NCBI RefSeq assembly: GCF_004698125.1
Contig: NZ_ML214298.1
Location: 951,972-1,015,971 of the forward strand
Length of the DNA: 64,000 nt
Direction of reading: 5' to 3'
DNA from: Halosimplex halophilum
GTDB taxonomy: Archaea; Halobacteriota; Halobacteria; Halobacteriales; Haloarculaceae
Position numbers and translations under genes: made by a program. Shown one piece after another: positions 52,318 through 60,529 of the stretch (the first letter of the stretch is position 1; every line of letters begins with the position of its first letter). The notes under the pieces were generated by a model. The model was not told the DNA's origin. It saw nothing but the letters and a program-made list of their open reading frames with translations, and made no database searches.

Positions 52318-52933
52318 ACCCGACCCGTCCGGTCTCCGCCCCCGCACTCGCTCCCGTCCCGCCCGACGACGGCTCGCCGAACCGGCTCCGACCGCTCACC
52401 GGAGATGTTTACTCGAACCGTAGTGAATATTTGTGATCATAGACTTCTGTCGTTATATACTAATTCTGTTAGGATGTGGGACCGCGGAGCCCCTGCACGG
52501 CGAACGGGGTCCGATCCGGAGACATCATACGTGAAAAGCACACAGGAGCGAAATTTCGGCACTTCGACTATCCTCGCGGGCCGACCTGTCGGCGGTCCCG
52601 CCGACCGTACCGGAACTGGAGATCGCCGTACGGCACGGCGTACGGACCTTGAACCCGCGTTTCGAATCGCTGAACGACCCTTTCGAAAAAAGCGAAGAAT
52701 GCGTACTTCATCGGAACGAACAGATCGCGTAGTATTCTGTAAGACGGATACGACCGGCGGGACCGTGCGGTACGGACGGCTCCCGATCGCGGGCGGGCGG
52801 AGAAAGGACGCGGCCGGGAGTGTCGCGTCGGGCGGTCGGAGAAGGGACGGACGCGAGTGTCGCGTCGGGCGGTCGGAGGATGGGTGACGGGCTCCCGGGC
52901 GTCGCGTCGAGCGGAGGGAGGAACGGTGTGGCG
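52318..52933. other. Non-coding spacer with repeats
   Basis: 616 bp. An AT-rich stretch lies at about 52404-52475. A perfect inverted repeat CCGTACG/CGTACGG is at 52626-52645 with a 6-bp centre. A 37-bp direct repeat begins at 52818. No frame shows convincing coding bias, and the two flanking genes converge, so terminators would be expected here. Confidence 0.55.
52818..52910. repeat. Tandem direct repeat, 37-bp period
   Basis: GAGTGTCGCGTCGGGCGGTC begins at 52818 and again at 52855, with 24 identical bases in each copy. A weaker third copy (GTCGCGTCGAGCGG) begins at 52901. It is next to the end of the ASST-like gene. Confidence 0.75.
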
Positions 52934-54607
52934 TCAGGACCGGCGGGCGCGCCGGAGCCGTCGACGGAGGGCTGCGAACGGGGCGTACCGCGACCAGTAG
53001 AGTTCCGTCCCCGCCCAGGTGAGGCCGGTCAGGAGGGCGAGGGCGCCGAACGCCAGGTCGGTGAACCGGACCCAGGAGGGGGCGGCGTACAGCATCCCGT
53101 TGACCACGAGGCTCGGCGTCAGCTCCTTGAGCGCGACCCAGACGGTCTCGGCGGGGCCGCGGTCGGGGTGGGTGATGCGGCCGGCGGGCGGGACGGCGCC
53201 GGGGTCGATGTCCTCGCTGGCCGGCTGGACCAGGGGGACGCCGACGCCCGACCGGGCGCCGGACCCGCCGGCGGTCGTGCCGCGGTCGTCGCGGATCGAC
53301 CGCATGCTGTACCCGCCCGTGCTCTCGTCGCCGGTGCCCAGCCGCTCGACGTCGTAGGGCATCCCGACGGTGACGTCCCAGACCACGCTCCCGTTGGGCG
53401 CGACCTCGGCGATCCGGTCGCCGTGCGTGTCGACGACCAGCGTGTTGTCGTTCGGGAGCCGGTCGGCGTCGCGGGGCCACTGGACGCGGCTGTCCCGCCA
53501 GCCCCACGAGCGGCGCCACTCGCCGTCGGCCGCCGTCGTCGCCTCGCCCGTCTCCGGGTCGACCCGCTGGTACTCCAGCACGCGGTTGTTCTCGGAGTCG
53601 GCGACGGTGATGGCGGGGCCGCCCCGCTCGGGCGGGATGTAGTCGGGGTTGTGCTGCTCGTAGAGGATGTCGTAGTTGTCCTCCTCGCCGAGCGTCCAGT
53701 CGGGGTCGACGCCCTCGCCGGGCTCGACGAACACGACCCGGTCCATGTTGCGGACGCTGACCATCAGTCGGCCGTCGGCCAGCACCTCCACGTCGTTGAT
53801 GTGCGTCCAGTCGCCGGCCGCCCCGCCGGCGTCGGGGTCGAAGTACGAGGAGGCGTTCCACTCGTAGACGGTCTCGTCGGTCGTCGCGTTCACCACGCGG
53901 ACGCTGTCCCGGAGAATGTCCGCGACGGCGACGTGGGTGTCGTTGATCCGGTCGACGTCGTGCCAGCGCCCGGAGTAGATCTTCGGCGTGAGCTCGCCGT
54001 AGACGGTCCGGGTCTCGCCGGTGGTCATGTTCACGCGCTCGAAGACGTTGTACGTGCAGCGCTCGGTGCTGACGTTCGCACAGGCCTCGCCGTCGCGGTG
54101 TTCGGCGGCGAGGTACTCGACGGTGTAGGGCTGCCCCTCGACGGGGTCGACGTCGAAGTACACGCGGTAGTCGTCCTCGTAGTAGGCGACCTCGCCCGAG
54201 CGGTCGAACGCGACCAGCTCGGCCTGCTCGTCGGAGGCGTAGAACCCCTGCGTGCCGACGACGGTCAGGTCGTCGTGGTCGTGTTCGGCGGGGTCGACGA
54301 GGGCGGGGCCGTCGGCGTCGCTTGCCGCGCCGTCCGGCGACCCGCCGGGGTCGGTGAGGCCGGCGCCGTCGGGGCCCGGCGAGACCTCGGTGGGCGACGC
54401 TTCGGGACTCGCGACGCCGGTCGCGCCGGGTGCGGGGGACCCGTCGGCGCCGGCGAGCGCGGAGGGGTCGTCGGCGCCGGCGAGCGACCCGTGTGTGCGC
54501 GCGACGTTCGGCTCCGCCGTCGCGTAGCTGCTCGCGACCGCTCCCGCCGCGAGGACCAGCACGGCGGCCAGCAGCGCGCGAGCGAGTCGTTTGGAGGGGC
54601 CGTCCAT
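52934..54607 (-). CDS. ASST-like (arylsulfotransferase-family) propeller protein
   Basis: 557 aa. A hydrophobic start (residues about 8-30) and Ser/Pro/Gly/Asp-rich linker suggest export. The beta-propeller core contains repeated blade ends such as WTHINDVEVLADGRLMVSVRNMDRVVFVEPGEG and QWPRDADRLPNDNTLVVDTHGDRIAEV, as in bacterial ASST enzymes and Arylsulfotransferase-like archaeal proteins. A C-terminal hydrophobic segment (LAFGALALLTGLTWAG) precedes a basic tail. Transferase activity is not shown. ATG 54607 was chosen over GTG 54616. Confidence 0.8.
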   Translation of the reverse strand: MDGPSKRLARALLAAVLVLAAGAVASSYATAEPNVARTHGSLAGADDPSALAGADGSPAPGATGVASPEASPTEVSPGPDGAGLTDPGGSPDGAASDADGPALVDPAEHDHDDLTVVGTQGFYASDEQAELVAFDRSGEVAYYEDDYRVYFDVDPVEGQPYTVEYLAAEHRDGEACANVSTERCTYNVFERVNMTTGETRTVYGELTPKIYSGRWHDVDRINDTHVAVADILRDSVRVVNATTDETVYEWNASSYFDPDAGGAAGDWTHINDVEVLADGRLMVSVRNMDRVVFVEPGEGVDPDWTLGEEDNYDILYEQHNPDYIPPERGGPAITVADSENNRVLEYQRVDPETGEATTAADGEWRRSWGWRDSRVQWPRDADRLPNDNTLVVDTHGDRIAEVAPNGSVVWDVTVGMPYDVERLGTGDESTGGYSMRSIRDDRGTTAGGSGARSGVGVPLVQPASEDIDPGAVPPAGRITHPDRGPAETVWVALKELTPSLVVNGMLYAAPSWVRFTDLAFGALALLTGLTWAGTELYWSRYAPFAALRRRLRRARRS

Positions 54608-54741
54608 GTCCCTCACGTGCGTAATGAACCGTTAAGTTTCTTTAGATCCCGCTTGCGAGCCGGTCACATTCGCCGGGTGCGCTCCGGTGGAACCGCACTC
54701 CCCGCGCGGCGCCCCACTCCCCGGGGCGGCGAACGGCCGGC

Positions 54742-55485
54742 TTACTCCCGGCCGACGAACACGTCGCTGTCGAGGCGGTCGGTCACGCGGTCGGCGAGCG
54801 CGCGGAGGTTCTCCGTGTCGTCGCGGTTGTACGACACCAGCGTCTCCAGCGCCGAGTCGTCGCCCCGCTCGTACTCGCGCCACAGCCGGACGGCGTCCTC
54901 GCCCGACAGGTCCGGCCGGTCGCGGTCGATGCCCGTCTCCCGCTCGACGGCCTTCAGCCCGCCGGTCAGCCCCAGCCGCCGGCAGGGGTACATCAGGTCG
55001 ACGTGCGGCACGTCCACGTCCACGCCGAACGCCGACTCGAGGAAGGGCACGTCGAAGCGCTTGCCGTTGAACGTCACGAGCAGGTTCGCGTCGTCGAGCC
55101 GGCGCTGGAGGCGGTCGGCGGTCAGGTCTCGGCCGGCGACCAGCGTCTCGGTCTCGCCGGGGGTGTGCAGGCCGACGACCGTCACGTCGTCGCGTTGCTG
55201 GTCGAGCCCCGTCGTCTCGATGTCGAGGAAGCAGGCCTCCTCGCGGAAGTTCTCGTAACAGCGCCAGTGGCTGCCGGAGGGGAACCGCTCGCGGAAGAAC
55301 GCGGCGTCGCCGTCGTCTAAGCGCTCGGCGGCCGTCGCGACGAACGACTCGATGTTCTCGGCCTGCCGGGCGCCGACGGCCGACGGGTCGAACGCGTCCC
55401 AGTGGGTGACTCCGGCCTCCCACAGCGACCGCTCGGTCCGCTCGCCCACGCCGTCGACCGGGATGAAGCTGTTCTCGATTCGCAC
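54742..55485 (-). CDS. Ribonuclease H-like (DEDD) exonuclease-family protein
   Basis: 247 aa. An N-terminal helical part with a helix-hairpin-helix look (GVGERTERSLWEAGVTHWDAF) is followed by the nuclease core: CFLDIETTGLDQQRDDVTVVGLH (Asp/Glu pair), LLVTFNGKRFDVPFLE (second Asp), and LVSYNRDDTENLRALADRV (YNxxDD). This is the YprB-type single-domain DEDD family found in archaea. Start is GTG 55485. It probably trims DNA or RNA ends. Confidence 0.85.
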   Translation of the reverse strand: MRIENSFIPVDGVGERTERSLWEAGVTHWDAFDPSAVGARQAENIESFVATAAERLDDGDAAFFRERFPSGSHWRCYENFREEACFLDIETTGLDQQRDDVTVVGLHTPGETETLVAGRDLTADRLQRRLDDANLLVTFNGKRFDVPFLESAFGVDVDVPHVDLMYPCRRLGLTGGLKAVERETGIDRDRPDLSGEDAVRLWREYERGDDSALETLVSYNRDDTENLRALADRVTDRLDSDVFVGRE

Positions 55486-55627
55486 ACCCCACAGGTTCGT
55501 CCCGGCCGCCTTGTCCCTTTCGGGAGCGACCGGCGACCCCGCGCGAGTGCCGCGCTCGCGGCGCGGCTGTCCGGCCGACCCGCACCTCGTCGCGCCCCTT
55601 ATGTGCGTCTCGTCCTAACGTCCGCCA

Positions 55628-56506
55628 ATGGTCCGACGGCTCGCGCTGGTCGCGGTGCTCGCGGTGACGCTGGCGGGGTGTAGCGCCCTCGCCCCCGGCG
55701 ACGCGGGGCCGACGCCCGCCGACACCGTGACGCCGATGCCGGTCCAGACCGACACGCCCGCGACGACGCCGACGCCGCCGCCCGGGATCGCGCCGAACGG
55801 GAGCGTCTCGCCCGGCGCGCTGACGCGGGCGCACCTCGCGGCCCTCGACGGCCGGTCGTTCCGCTGGCGGCTGAACTACAGCCGCACCGTCCGCCCGTCG
55901 GGCGACGGGACGGCCGACGCCACCGTCGACATCGCCGAGCGCCGGCTGCGGGTCGACGAGGACGGCTCGTATCTGCTCACCCGCCGGATGACCGGGACGA
56001 CGGGCGGGGCCGTCTACGCCGACGACACCGGCCGCTACGTCCGGAGTTCGCTGGCGAACGGCTCGGGGTACCGCGTCGGCGGCGGCGACCCCGACCACCG
56101 ACACTACCTGCGGACGGGCCAGACGCTCGGCCGCTACTTCCCGGTCGACGGCGCCTCGGTCTCGACGGTCGAGCGGGACGGCCGGACCTACTACCGCCTC
56201 CACGTGACCGCCCCGCCGTCGACCATCACCGACGGCCACGCGAAACAGCGGATCACCGACTACACCGCGACCGCGTACGTGACCACCGGGGGGCTCGTGC
56301 GGGCGGTCGTCGTCGAGTACGAGTACGCGCTCCGGGGCGACGAGGTCGCGGTGTCGCTGCGCTCGGCGTACCGCGGCGTCGGCGAGACGGACGTGTCCCG
56401 GCCCGACTGGGTCGCCCCGCCGGGCGGGACGGCGACCGCGACCGCATCGGTGCCGACCACGAGCGCGTCGTCCGCGACCGCGACCGAGGGAGGGAGCGAG
56501 CGGTGA
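55628..56506 (+). CDS. Haloarchaeal lipoprotein, first of a tandem pair
   Basis: 292 aa. A Sec-type signal and lipobox LAGC (Cys18) are followed by a Pro/Thr stalk (PTPADTVTPMPV). The folded domain has SFRWRLNYSRTVRP..., RLRVDEDGSYLLTRRMTG and GRTYYRLHVTAP, a strand-rich pattern common to a family of haloarchaeal outer-surface lipoproteins of unknown function. The stop overlaps the GTG of the next gene by 4 bp. Confidence 0.82.
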   Translation: MVRRLALVAVLAVTLAGCSALAPGDAGPTPADTVTPMPVQTDTPATTPTPPPGIAPNGSVSPGALTRAHLAALDGRSFRWRLNYSRTVRPSGDGTADATVDIAERRLRVDEDGSYLLTRRMTGTTGGAVYADDTGRYVRSSLANGSGYRVGGGDPDHRHYLRTGQTLGRYFPVDGASVSTVERDGRTYYRLHVTAPPSTITDGHAKQRITDYTATAYVTTGGLVRAVVVEYEYALRGDEVAVSLRSAYRGVGETDVSRPDWVAPPGGTATATASVPTTSASSATATEGGSER

Positions 56507-57507
56507 GCCCGCTGGCCGGAGCGGACCGCGACGGAGTGCGCGGGAGCGCGCTGCTGGTCGCCACGACTCTCCTCGTGGTCCTCGCGGGCTGTAGCGCGCT
56601 CGCGGGCGGCGGCGAGCCCACGCCCGCGGACACAGTCACGCCCGCGCCCGTGCCGGACCCGGGACCGACCGACACGCCCGCGCCGTCGACGCCCGGGGAG
56701 CGGCTGGGGGCGTTCCCGGCCGTCTCGGCCGGCGGGACGGTCAACGCCACCGGGCTGTACGCCGCGCACGTCGACTACCTGTCGTCGCACTCCTACACCC
56801 TGTCGTGGGAGCGTCGCACCGCGGGCGGGGACGGGGCGATCACCCGGGAGTACGACCGGCGGATCGCCGTCGGACCCGACGGGAGCTTCCTGGTCCGCAA
56901 CGAGGACGGCGGCACGAACCTGACGCTCACCTACGGCGACCGCGACGGCGCCTACCGCCGCGTCGTCGCCCCGGACGGGACCGCGGTGTCGCCCGCGACG
57001 GTGCGGTCGACCGGCCCGGCGGGCGAGCGGTACGCCGAGGCCGTCTCCTTCGAGGTGCTCGCCTTCGTCGAGACGGGGTACGACTCGGTCGACGCGGTGA
57101 CCAGGGACGGCCGCACGTACGCGCGGATCGTCTCCGACCACGTCCCGCCGGAGATCCCCGAGACCTACAGCGCCTACGCGGTCCACGACTTCCGGGCGAC
57201 GCTGTGGGTCGCCCCCGAGGGGTACGTCCGCGCGGTCCACTACGAGTTCGTCCTCCGCAACGTCGACGAGCGGATCGCCGTCGAGTGGCGCTACACCTAC
57301 GACCGCGTCGGCGAGACGACGGTCGACCGCCCCGGGTGGGTCCCCGACGCCGCGACCGACCGGTCGGCGACGGCCGCCCCCTCGTCGACCGTCACCCCCT
57401 CGGGGACCGCCGGACCGCCGCCGACAGCCAGCCCCTCGCCGACGCCCACCGCAGACCCCGCTCGCGTCCCGCCCGAGACGGCCGCCAACGTCTCCGCCGG
57501 CGGCTGA
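56503..57507 (+). CDS. Haloarchaeal lipoprotein, second of a tandem pair
   Basis: 334 aa. It shares architecture and motifs with its upstream neighbour: lipobox LAGC, the stalk PTPADTVTPAPV, SYTLSWERRTAGG, and GRTYARIVSDHVPP. A C-terminal Ser/Thr/Pro tail is added. It probably arose by duplication, and the two genes overlap (GTGA), so both products should be made together. The signal lies after a 15-residue polar start; the true start may be a little downstream. Confidence 0.8.
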   Translation: MSPLAGADRDGVRGSALLVATTLLVVLAGCSALAGGGEPTPADTVTPAPVPDPGPTDTPAPSTPGERLGAFPAVSAGGTVNATGLYAAHVDYLSSHSYTLSWERRTAGGDGAITREYDRRIAVGPDGSFLVRNEDGGTNLTLTYGDRDGAYRRVVAPDGTAVSPATVRSTGPAGERYAEAVSFEVLAFVETGYDSVDAVTRDGRTYARIVSDHVPPEIPETYSAYAVHDFRATLWVAPEGYVRAVHYEFVLRNVDERIAVEWRYTYDRVGETTVDRPGWVPDAATDRSATAAPSSTVTPSGTAGPPPTASPSPTPTADPARVPPETAANVSAGG

Positions 57508-57585
57508 CCGCCTCGCTACCCACCCCCGTGTCATACCCTCTCAATACGCGCGTCAGCGACGCTCTTCCCGAAATCCCTTTTTCGA

Positions 57586-57606
57586 TTCCGAGTTAATTTC
57601 TCGGAA
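57586..57606. promoter_or_regulatory. Palindrome upstream of gap type II
   Basis: TTCCGAG (57586-57592) pairs perfectly with CTCGGAA (57600-57606) across TTAATTT. It lies about 12 bp upstream of the TATA-like GAATTATG (57619-57626) of the GAPDH gene, the usual place for an activator or a repressor that blocks TFB. The sequence does not match TrmB's TACT-N7-8-GAGTA motif. Confidence 0.55.
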
Positions 57607-57651
57607 AATGTCGTGAAAAGAATTATGCCCGTCGCCGGCGAACCGGGAGGT

Positions 57652-58734
57652 ATGATACAGGTCGGCGTCAACGGGTACGGCACAATCGGCAAGCGTGTCG
57701 CGGACGCGATACGGGCCCAGCCGGACATGGCGGTCGCCGGCGTCGCCAAGACCAGCCCGAACTTCGAGGCGAAGGTCGCGCTCGAACGGGGGTATCCCCT
57801 CTACGCGGTCGACGGCGACCGCACGGACGCCTTCGCCGCGGCCGGCTTCGACACGGTGGGCACCGTCGACGAGCTCGTCGCCGAGAGCGACGTGGTGGTC
57901 GACGCCACGCCGGCCGGGATCGGCGCCGAGAACGCCGAGCTCTACCGCGAGCACGACACGCCCGCCGTCTTCCAGGGCGGCGAGGACGCCGACGTGGCCG
58001 AGGTGAGCTTCAACGCCCGCGCCAGCTACGAGGCCGCCCGGGGCGCCGACTACGTCCGTGTCGTCTCCTGCAACACGACCGGGCTCTCGCGGCTGTTCGC
58101 GCCCATCGCGGAGGAGTACGGGATCGAGAAGGCCCGCGTCACGCTCGTCCGCCGCGGCGGCGACCCCGGCCAGACCGACCGCGGCCCGATCAACGACACG
58201 CTGCCCGACCCCGTCGAGATCCCCTCCCACCACGGCCCCGACCTGAACACGGTCTTCCCGGACCTGGACGTGGACACGATGGGCATGAAGGTGCCCGCGA
58301 CGCTGATGCACACCCACTCGGTCAACGTGACGCTGGAGAGCGAGGCCGACGCCGAGTCGGTCCGCGAGCTGCTCGGCGCGGAGTCGCGGCTCGCCGTCCT
58401 CCCGCCGGAACTGGACATCGACGGCGCCGGCAAGCTCAAGGAGTTCGCCCGGGACGCCGGCCGCCCCCGCGGGGACTGCTGGGAGAACTGCATCTGGGGC
58501 GAGTCGGTGACCGTCGAGGGCCGCGACCTCTACCTCTTCCAGGCCATCCACCAGGAGGCCGACGTGGTGCCGGAGAACGTCGACGCCGTCCGCGCCGTCG
58601 CCGACACCGCCGACCGCGAGGAGAGCACGACACTCACCGAGGACGCGCTCGGTCTCGACGGGGGGATCGGCGGGTCGCTCCGCGACCCCGCCCGCTCGCC
58701 CGCCGTCGCCGACGGCGCGCTCGACGACGATTGA
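57652..58734 (+). CDS. gapII: Type II (archaeal) glyceraldehyde-3-phosphate dehydrogenase
   Basis: 360 aa. The start [19 protein letters not shown] and the catalytic Cys140 in [12 protein letters not shown] are diagnostic of archaeal type II GAPDH; later [16 protein letters not shown] and LMHTHSVNV also match. In haloarchaea this enzyme works mainly in gluconeogenesis. Start 57652 was chosen over an upstream ATG because the dinucleotide-binding motif begins there and a TATA-like box is 30 nt upstream. Confidence 0.95.
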   Translation: MIQVGVNGYGTIGKRVADAIRAQPDMAVAGVAKTSPNFEAKVALERGYPLYAVDGDRTDAFAAAGFDTVGTVDELVAESDVVVDATPAGIGAENAELYREHDTPAVFQGGEDADVAEVSFNARASYEAARGADYVRVVSCNTTGLSRLFAPIAEEYGIEKARVTLVRRGGDPGQTDRGPINDTLPDPVEIPSHHGPDLNTVFPDLDVDTMGMKVPATLMHTHSVNVTLESEADAESVRELLGAESRLAVLPPELDIDGAGKLKEFARDAGRPRGDCWENCIWGESVTVEGRDLYLFQAIHQEADVVPENVDAVRAVADTADREESTTLTEDALGLDGGIGGSLRDPARSPAVADGALDDD

Positions 58735-58755
58735 CGCCGCCGTTTTCCTGCTCTC

Positions 58756-59283
58756 CTATTCGACCCCGTCCGACAGCGTGAACCGTTCGAGGTCGTCGGA
58801 CCCGGCGTCGACGACCCGATCGGACCCCGTGTCGAGGACGACGGCGTAGTGGGGGCCGGGCGCGCCCTCGAAGGGGACGCCGCCGGGGTTGATCCGGACC
58901 GTGTCCTCGTAGGTCTCGTGGACGAACTCGTGGGTGTGGCCGTGCAGCACGTAGTCGTAGCGGCCGCACTCGACCAGGGCGTCGACGACCGCGCCGCTGG
59001 TCCCGTGGTAGACGACGATCTCCCGTCCGTCGAACGTCAGCTCGGCCGTCTCGCCGTGGTAGGTGCCGAAGTCGTCGACGGTGTCGGCCAGCGCCCACTC
59101 GCCGTCGTTGTTGCCCCGGACCGCGTGGAACTCGAAGCCGGCGGCGAACGGCGTCGCCGAGAACGGTGCCACGATGTCGCCGCAGTGGACGACGGCGTCG
59201 CAGTCCTCGCGCTCGAAGGTCTCGACGGCCGCCTCGACGGCGTCGAGGTCGTCGTGCGTGTCTGAGACGATGCCGAGTCGCAT
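58756..59283 (-). CDS. MJ0936-family metallophosphoesterase
   Basis: 175 aa. The metal ligands are in LGIVSDTHDD, VVHCGDIV, RGNND and YVLHGHTHE (Asp-His, Gly-Asp, Asn, His-x-His). This matches the YfcE/MJ0936 phosphodiesterases. The biological substrate is unknown. Start 59283 was chosen from the conserved N terminus. It is convergent with the type II GAPDH gene and divergent from the Azf-like gene. Confidence 0.92.
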   Translation of the reverse strand: MRLGIVSDTHDDLDAVEAAVETFEREDCDAVVHCGDIVAPFSATPFAAGFEFHAVRGNNDGEWALADTVDDFGTYHGETAELTFDGREIVVYHGTSGAVVDALVECGRYDYVLHGHTHEFVHETYEDTVRINPGGVPFEGAPGPHYAVVLDTGSDRVVDAGSDDLERFTLSDGVE

Positions 59284-59407
59284 GCCCGGTCGTTCCCGCG
59301 GACGGACAATCAACGTGTCCCTCGGCGCCGCGTCCCGGAGCGTCGCCGTCCCCCGGCGCCGCTTCCGGGAGGCGCGGGTTCAAGAGCGCCCGCGTCGAAC
59401 GGCCCGC

Positions 59408-60244
59408 ATGGACGTACTCATCACGGGCGGCGCGGGCACCATCGGCACGGCGATCACCGACCACCTCGGCGACGGCGAGCACTCGTTCACCAGCCTCGAC
59501 GTGGAAGAACACCCCGACGACGACGTGGAATCTGTCGTCGCGGACGCGACCGACGCGGCCGTCGTCCGCGAGCACGTGGCCGACGCCGACGCCGTCGTCC
59601 ACCTCGCGCGGGTCCCCATGGAGGTCGGCGGCACCTCCGACCAGACCGTCGTCTGGAGCGACGAACACCTCGAAAATCTGCGCCTGCACGCCAGCGTCTA
59701 CGAGGCGGCCATCGAGACGGGGCTGGACACCCTCGTCTACGCCTCCTCGAACCACGCCGTCGGGATGTACGAGATCGAGAACGCGCCGGACATCTACTAC
59801 GGGTCGGAGTTCGAGGTCGACCACGCCGTCCAGCCGCGGCCGGACTCGATGTACGGCGTCGAGAAGGTCTACGGCGAGGGGCTGGGCCGGCTCGCCGCGG
59901 AGGCGAGCGACCTGGCGGTGTACGCCCTCCGGATCTGCGCGGTCCGCGACCCCGAGTACGACCACCCCTACGGCGACGCCCAGCGCGGGGTCGACCAGGG
60001 GCGCTTCGAACCCGACTCGGCGGCCTACGACGAGCAGGTCGCCCGGATGCGCTGCATGTGGCAGTCCCGCCGGGACATCGCCCACATGGTCGAGCGGTGT
60101 CTCGCGGACGGCTCCGTCGAGTTCGACGTGTTCTACGGCGTCAGCGACAACGAGAACCGATGGTTCGACATCGACCACGCCCGCGACGTGCTCGGCTACG
60201 ACCCCCGCGACTCCGCCGACGAGTGGGACGCCCCGCCCTCCTGA
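59408..60244 (+). CDS. azf: NAD-dependent glucose-6-phosphate dehydrogenase-like (Azf) epimerase-family protein
   Basis: 278 aa short-chain dehydrogenase/epimerase fold. NAD-binding starts at DVLITGGAGTIGTAI, the catalytic region has LVYASSNHAVGMYE (Ser) and PDSMYGVEKVYGE (YxxxK), and the end FYGVSDNENRWFDIDHARDVLGYDPRDSADE closely matches Haloferax Azf. That enzyme oxidises glucose-6-phosphate with NAD in the haloarchaeal pentose phosphate pathway. Substrate is inferred from similarity. Confidence 0.82.
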   Translation: MDVLITGGAGTIGTAITDHLGDGEHSFTSLDVEEHPDDDVESVVADATDAAVVREHVADADAVVHLARVPMEVGGTSDQTVVWSDEHLENLRLHASVYEAAIETGLDTLVYASSNHAVGMYEIENAPDIYYGSEFEVDHAVQPRPDSMYGVEKVYGEGLGRLAAEASDLAVYALRICAVRDPEYDHPYGDAQRGVDQGRFEPDSAAYDEQVARMRCMWQSRRDIAHMVERCLADGSVEFDVFYGVSDNENRWFDIDHARDVLGYDPRDSADEWDAPPS

Positions 60245-60270
60245 CCGCCGGGACCACGGCCCGTGCGACC

Positions 60271-60304
60271 CTCTCGCCCGAGAGATTAACTCGCCGCCGA
60301 GTTA
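60271..60304. terminator. Paired short hairpins after the azf gene
   Basis: CTCTCG/CGAGAG (60271-60284, 2-nt centre) and TAACTCG/CGAGTTA (60287-60304, 4-nt centre) are perfect and adjacent, beginning 26 nt after the stop. The second is followed by a T-rich stretch (TTTATTTC). They may end the azf transcript, or sit at the promoter of the small downstream gene. Confidence 0.45.
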
Positions 60305-60331
60305 CTTTATTTCACGTACTGGAGAAAGAAA

Positions 60332-60337
60332 TTTATT
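60332..60337 (+). promoter_or_regulatory. TATA box for a possible 54-aa gene
   Basis: TTTATT in AATTTATTGCC lies about 25 nt before the ATG at 60359, the typical spacing for a leaderless haloarchaeal transcript. Confidence 0.5.
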
Positions 60338-60358
60338 GCCGCGGACCGAGCGGGGTAC

Positions 60359-60523
60359 ATGGGAGAGATCGGCGGCGACTGGACGCGGCGGCACGCACGG
60401 CTCACCGGGGAGGGTCAACGGGATGGCACGCCACCGGAAGGGGGTTCGGGTGGGCGGGTCGTCAGCGCGGACCCGCCCGCCGACGACTGGACCGCGCGCC
60501 ACGCCTGGTGTCGCCGGGCCTGA
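60359..60523 (+). CDS. Possible 54-aa leaderless protein with a duplicated W-T-x-R-H-A motif
   Basis: The frame runs from ATG 60359 to TGA at 60521-60523 and encodes GDWTRRHARL near residues 6-15 and DDWTARHAWC near 42-51, an obvious internal duplication joined by a Gly/Pro-rich linker. It has a well-placed TATA box and mostly G/C third bases. It is convergent with pgk, 6 bp from its stop. I do not recognise a family; a chance frame is possible. Confidence 0.45.
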   Translation: MGEIGGDWTRRHARLTGEGQRDGTPPEGGSGGRVVSADPPADDWTARHAWCRRA

Positions 60524-60529
60524 CGCCGG

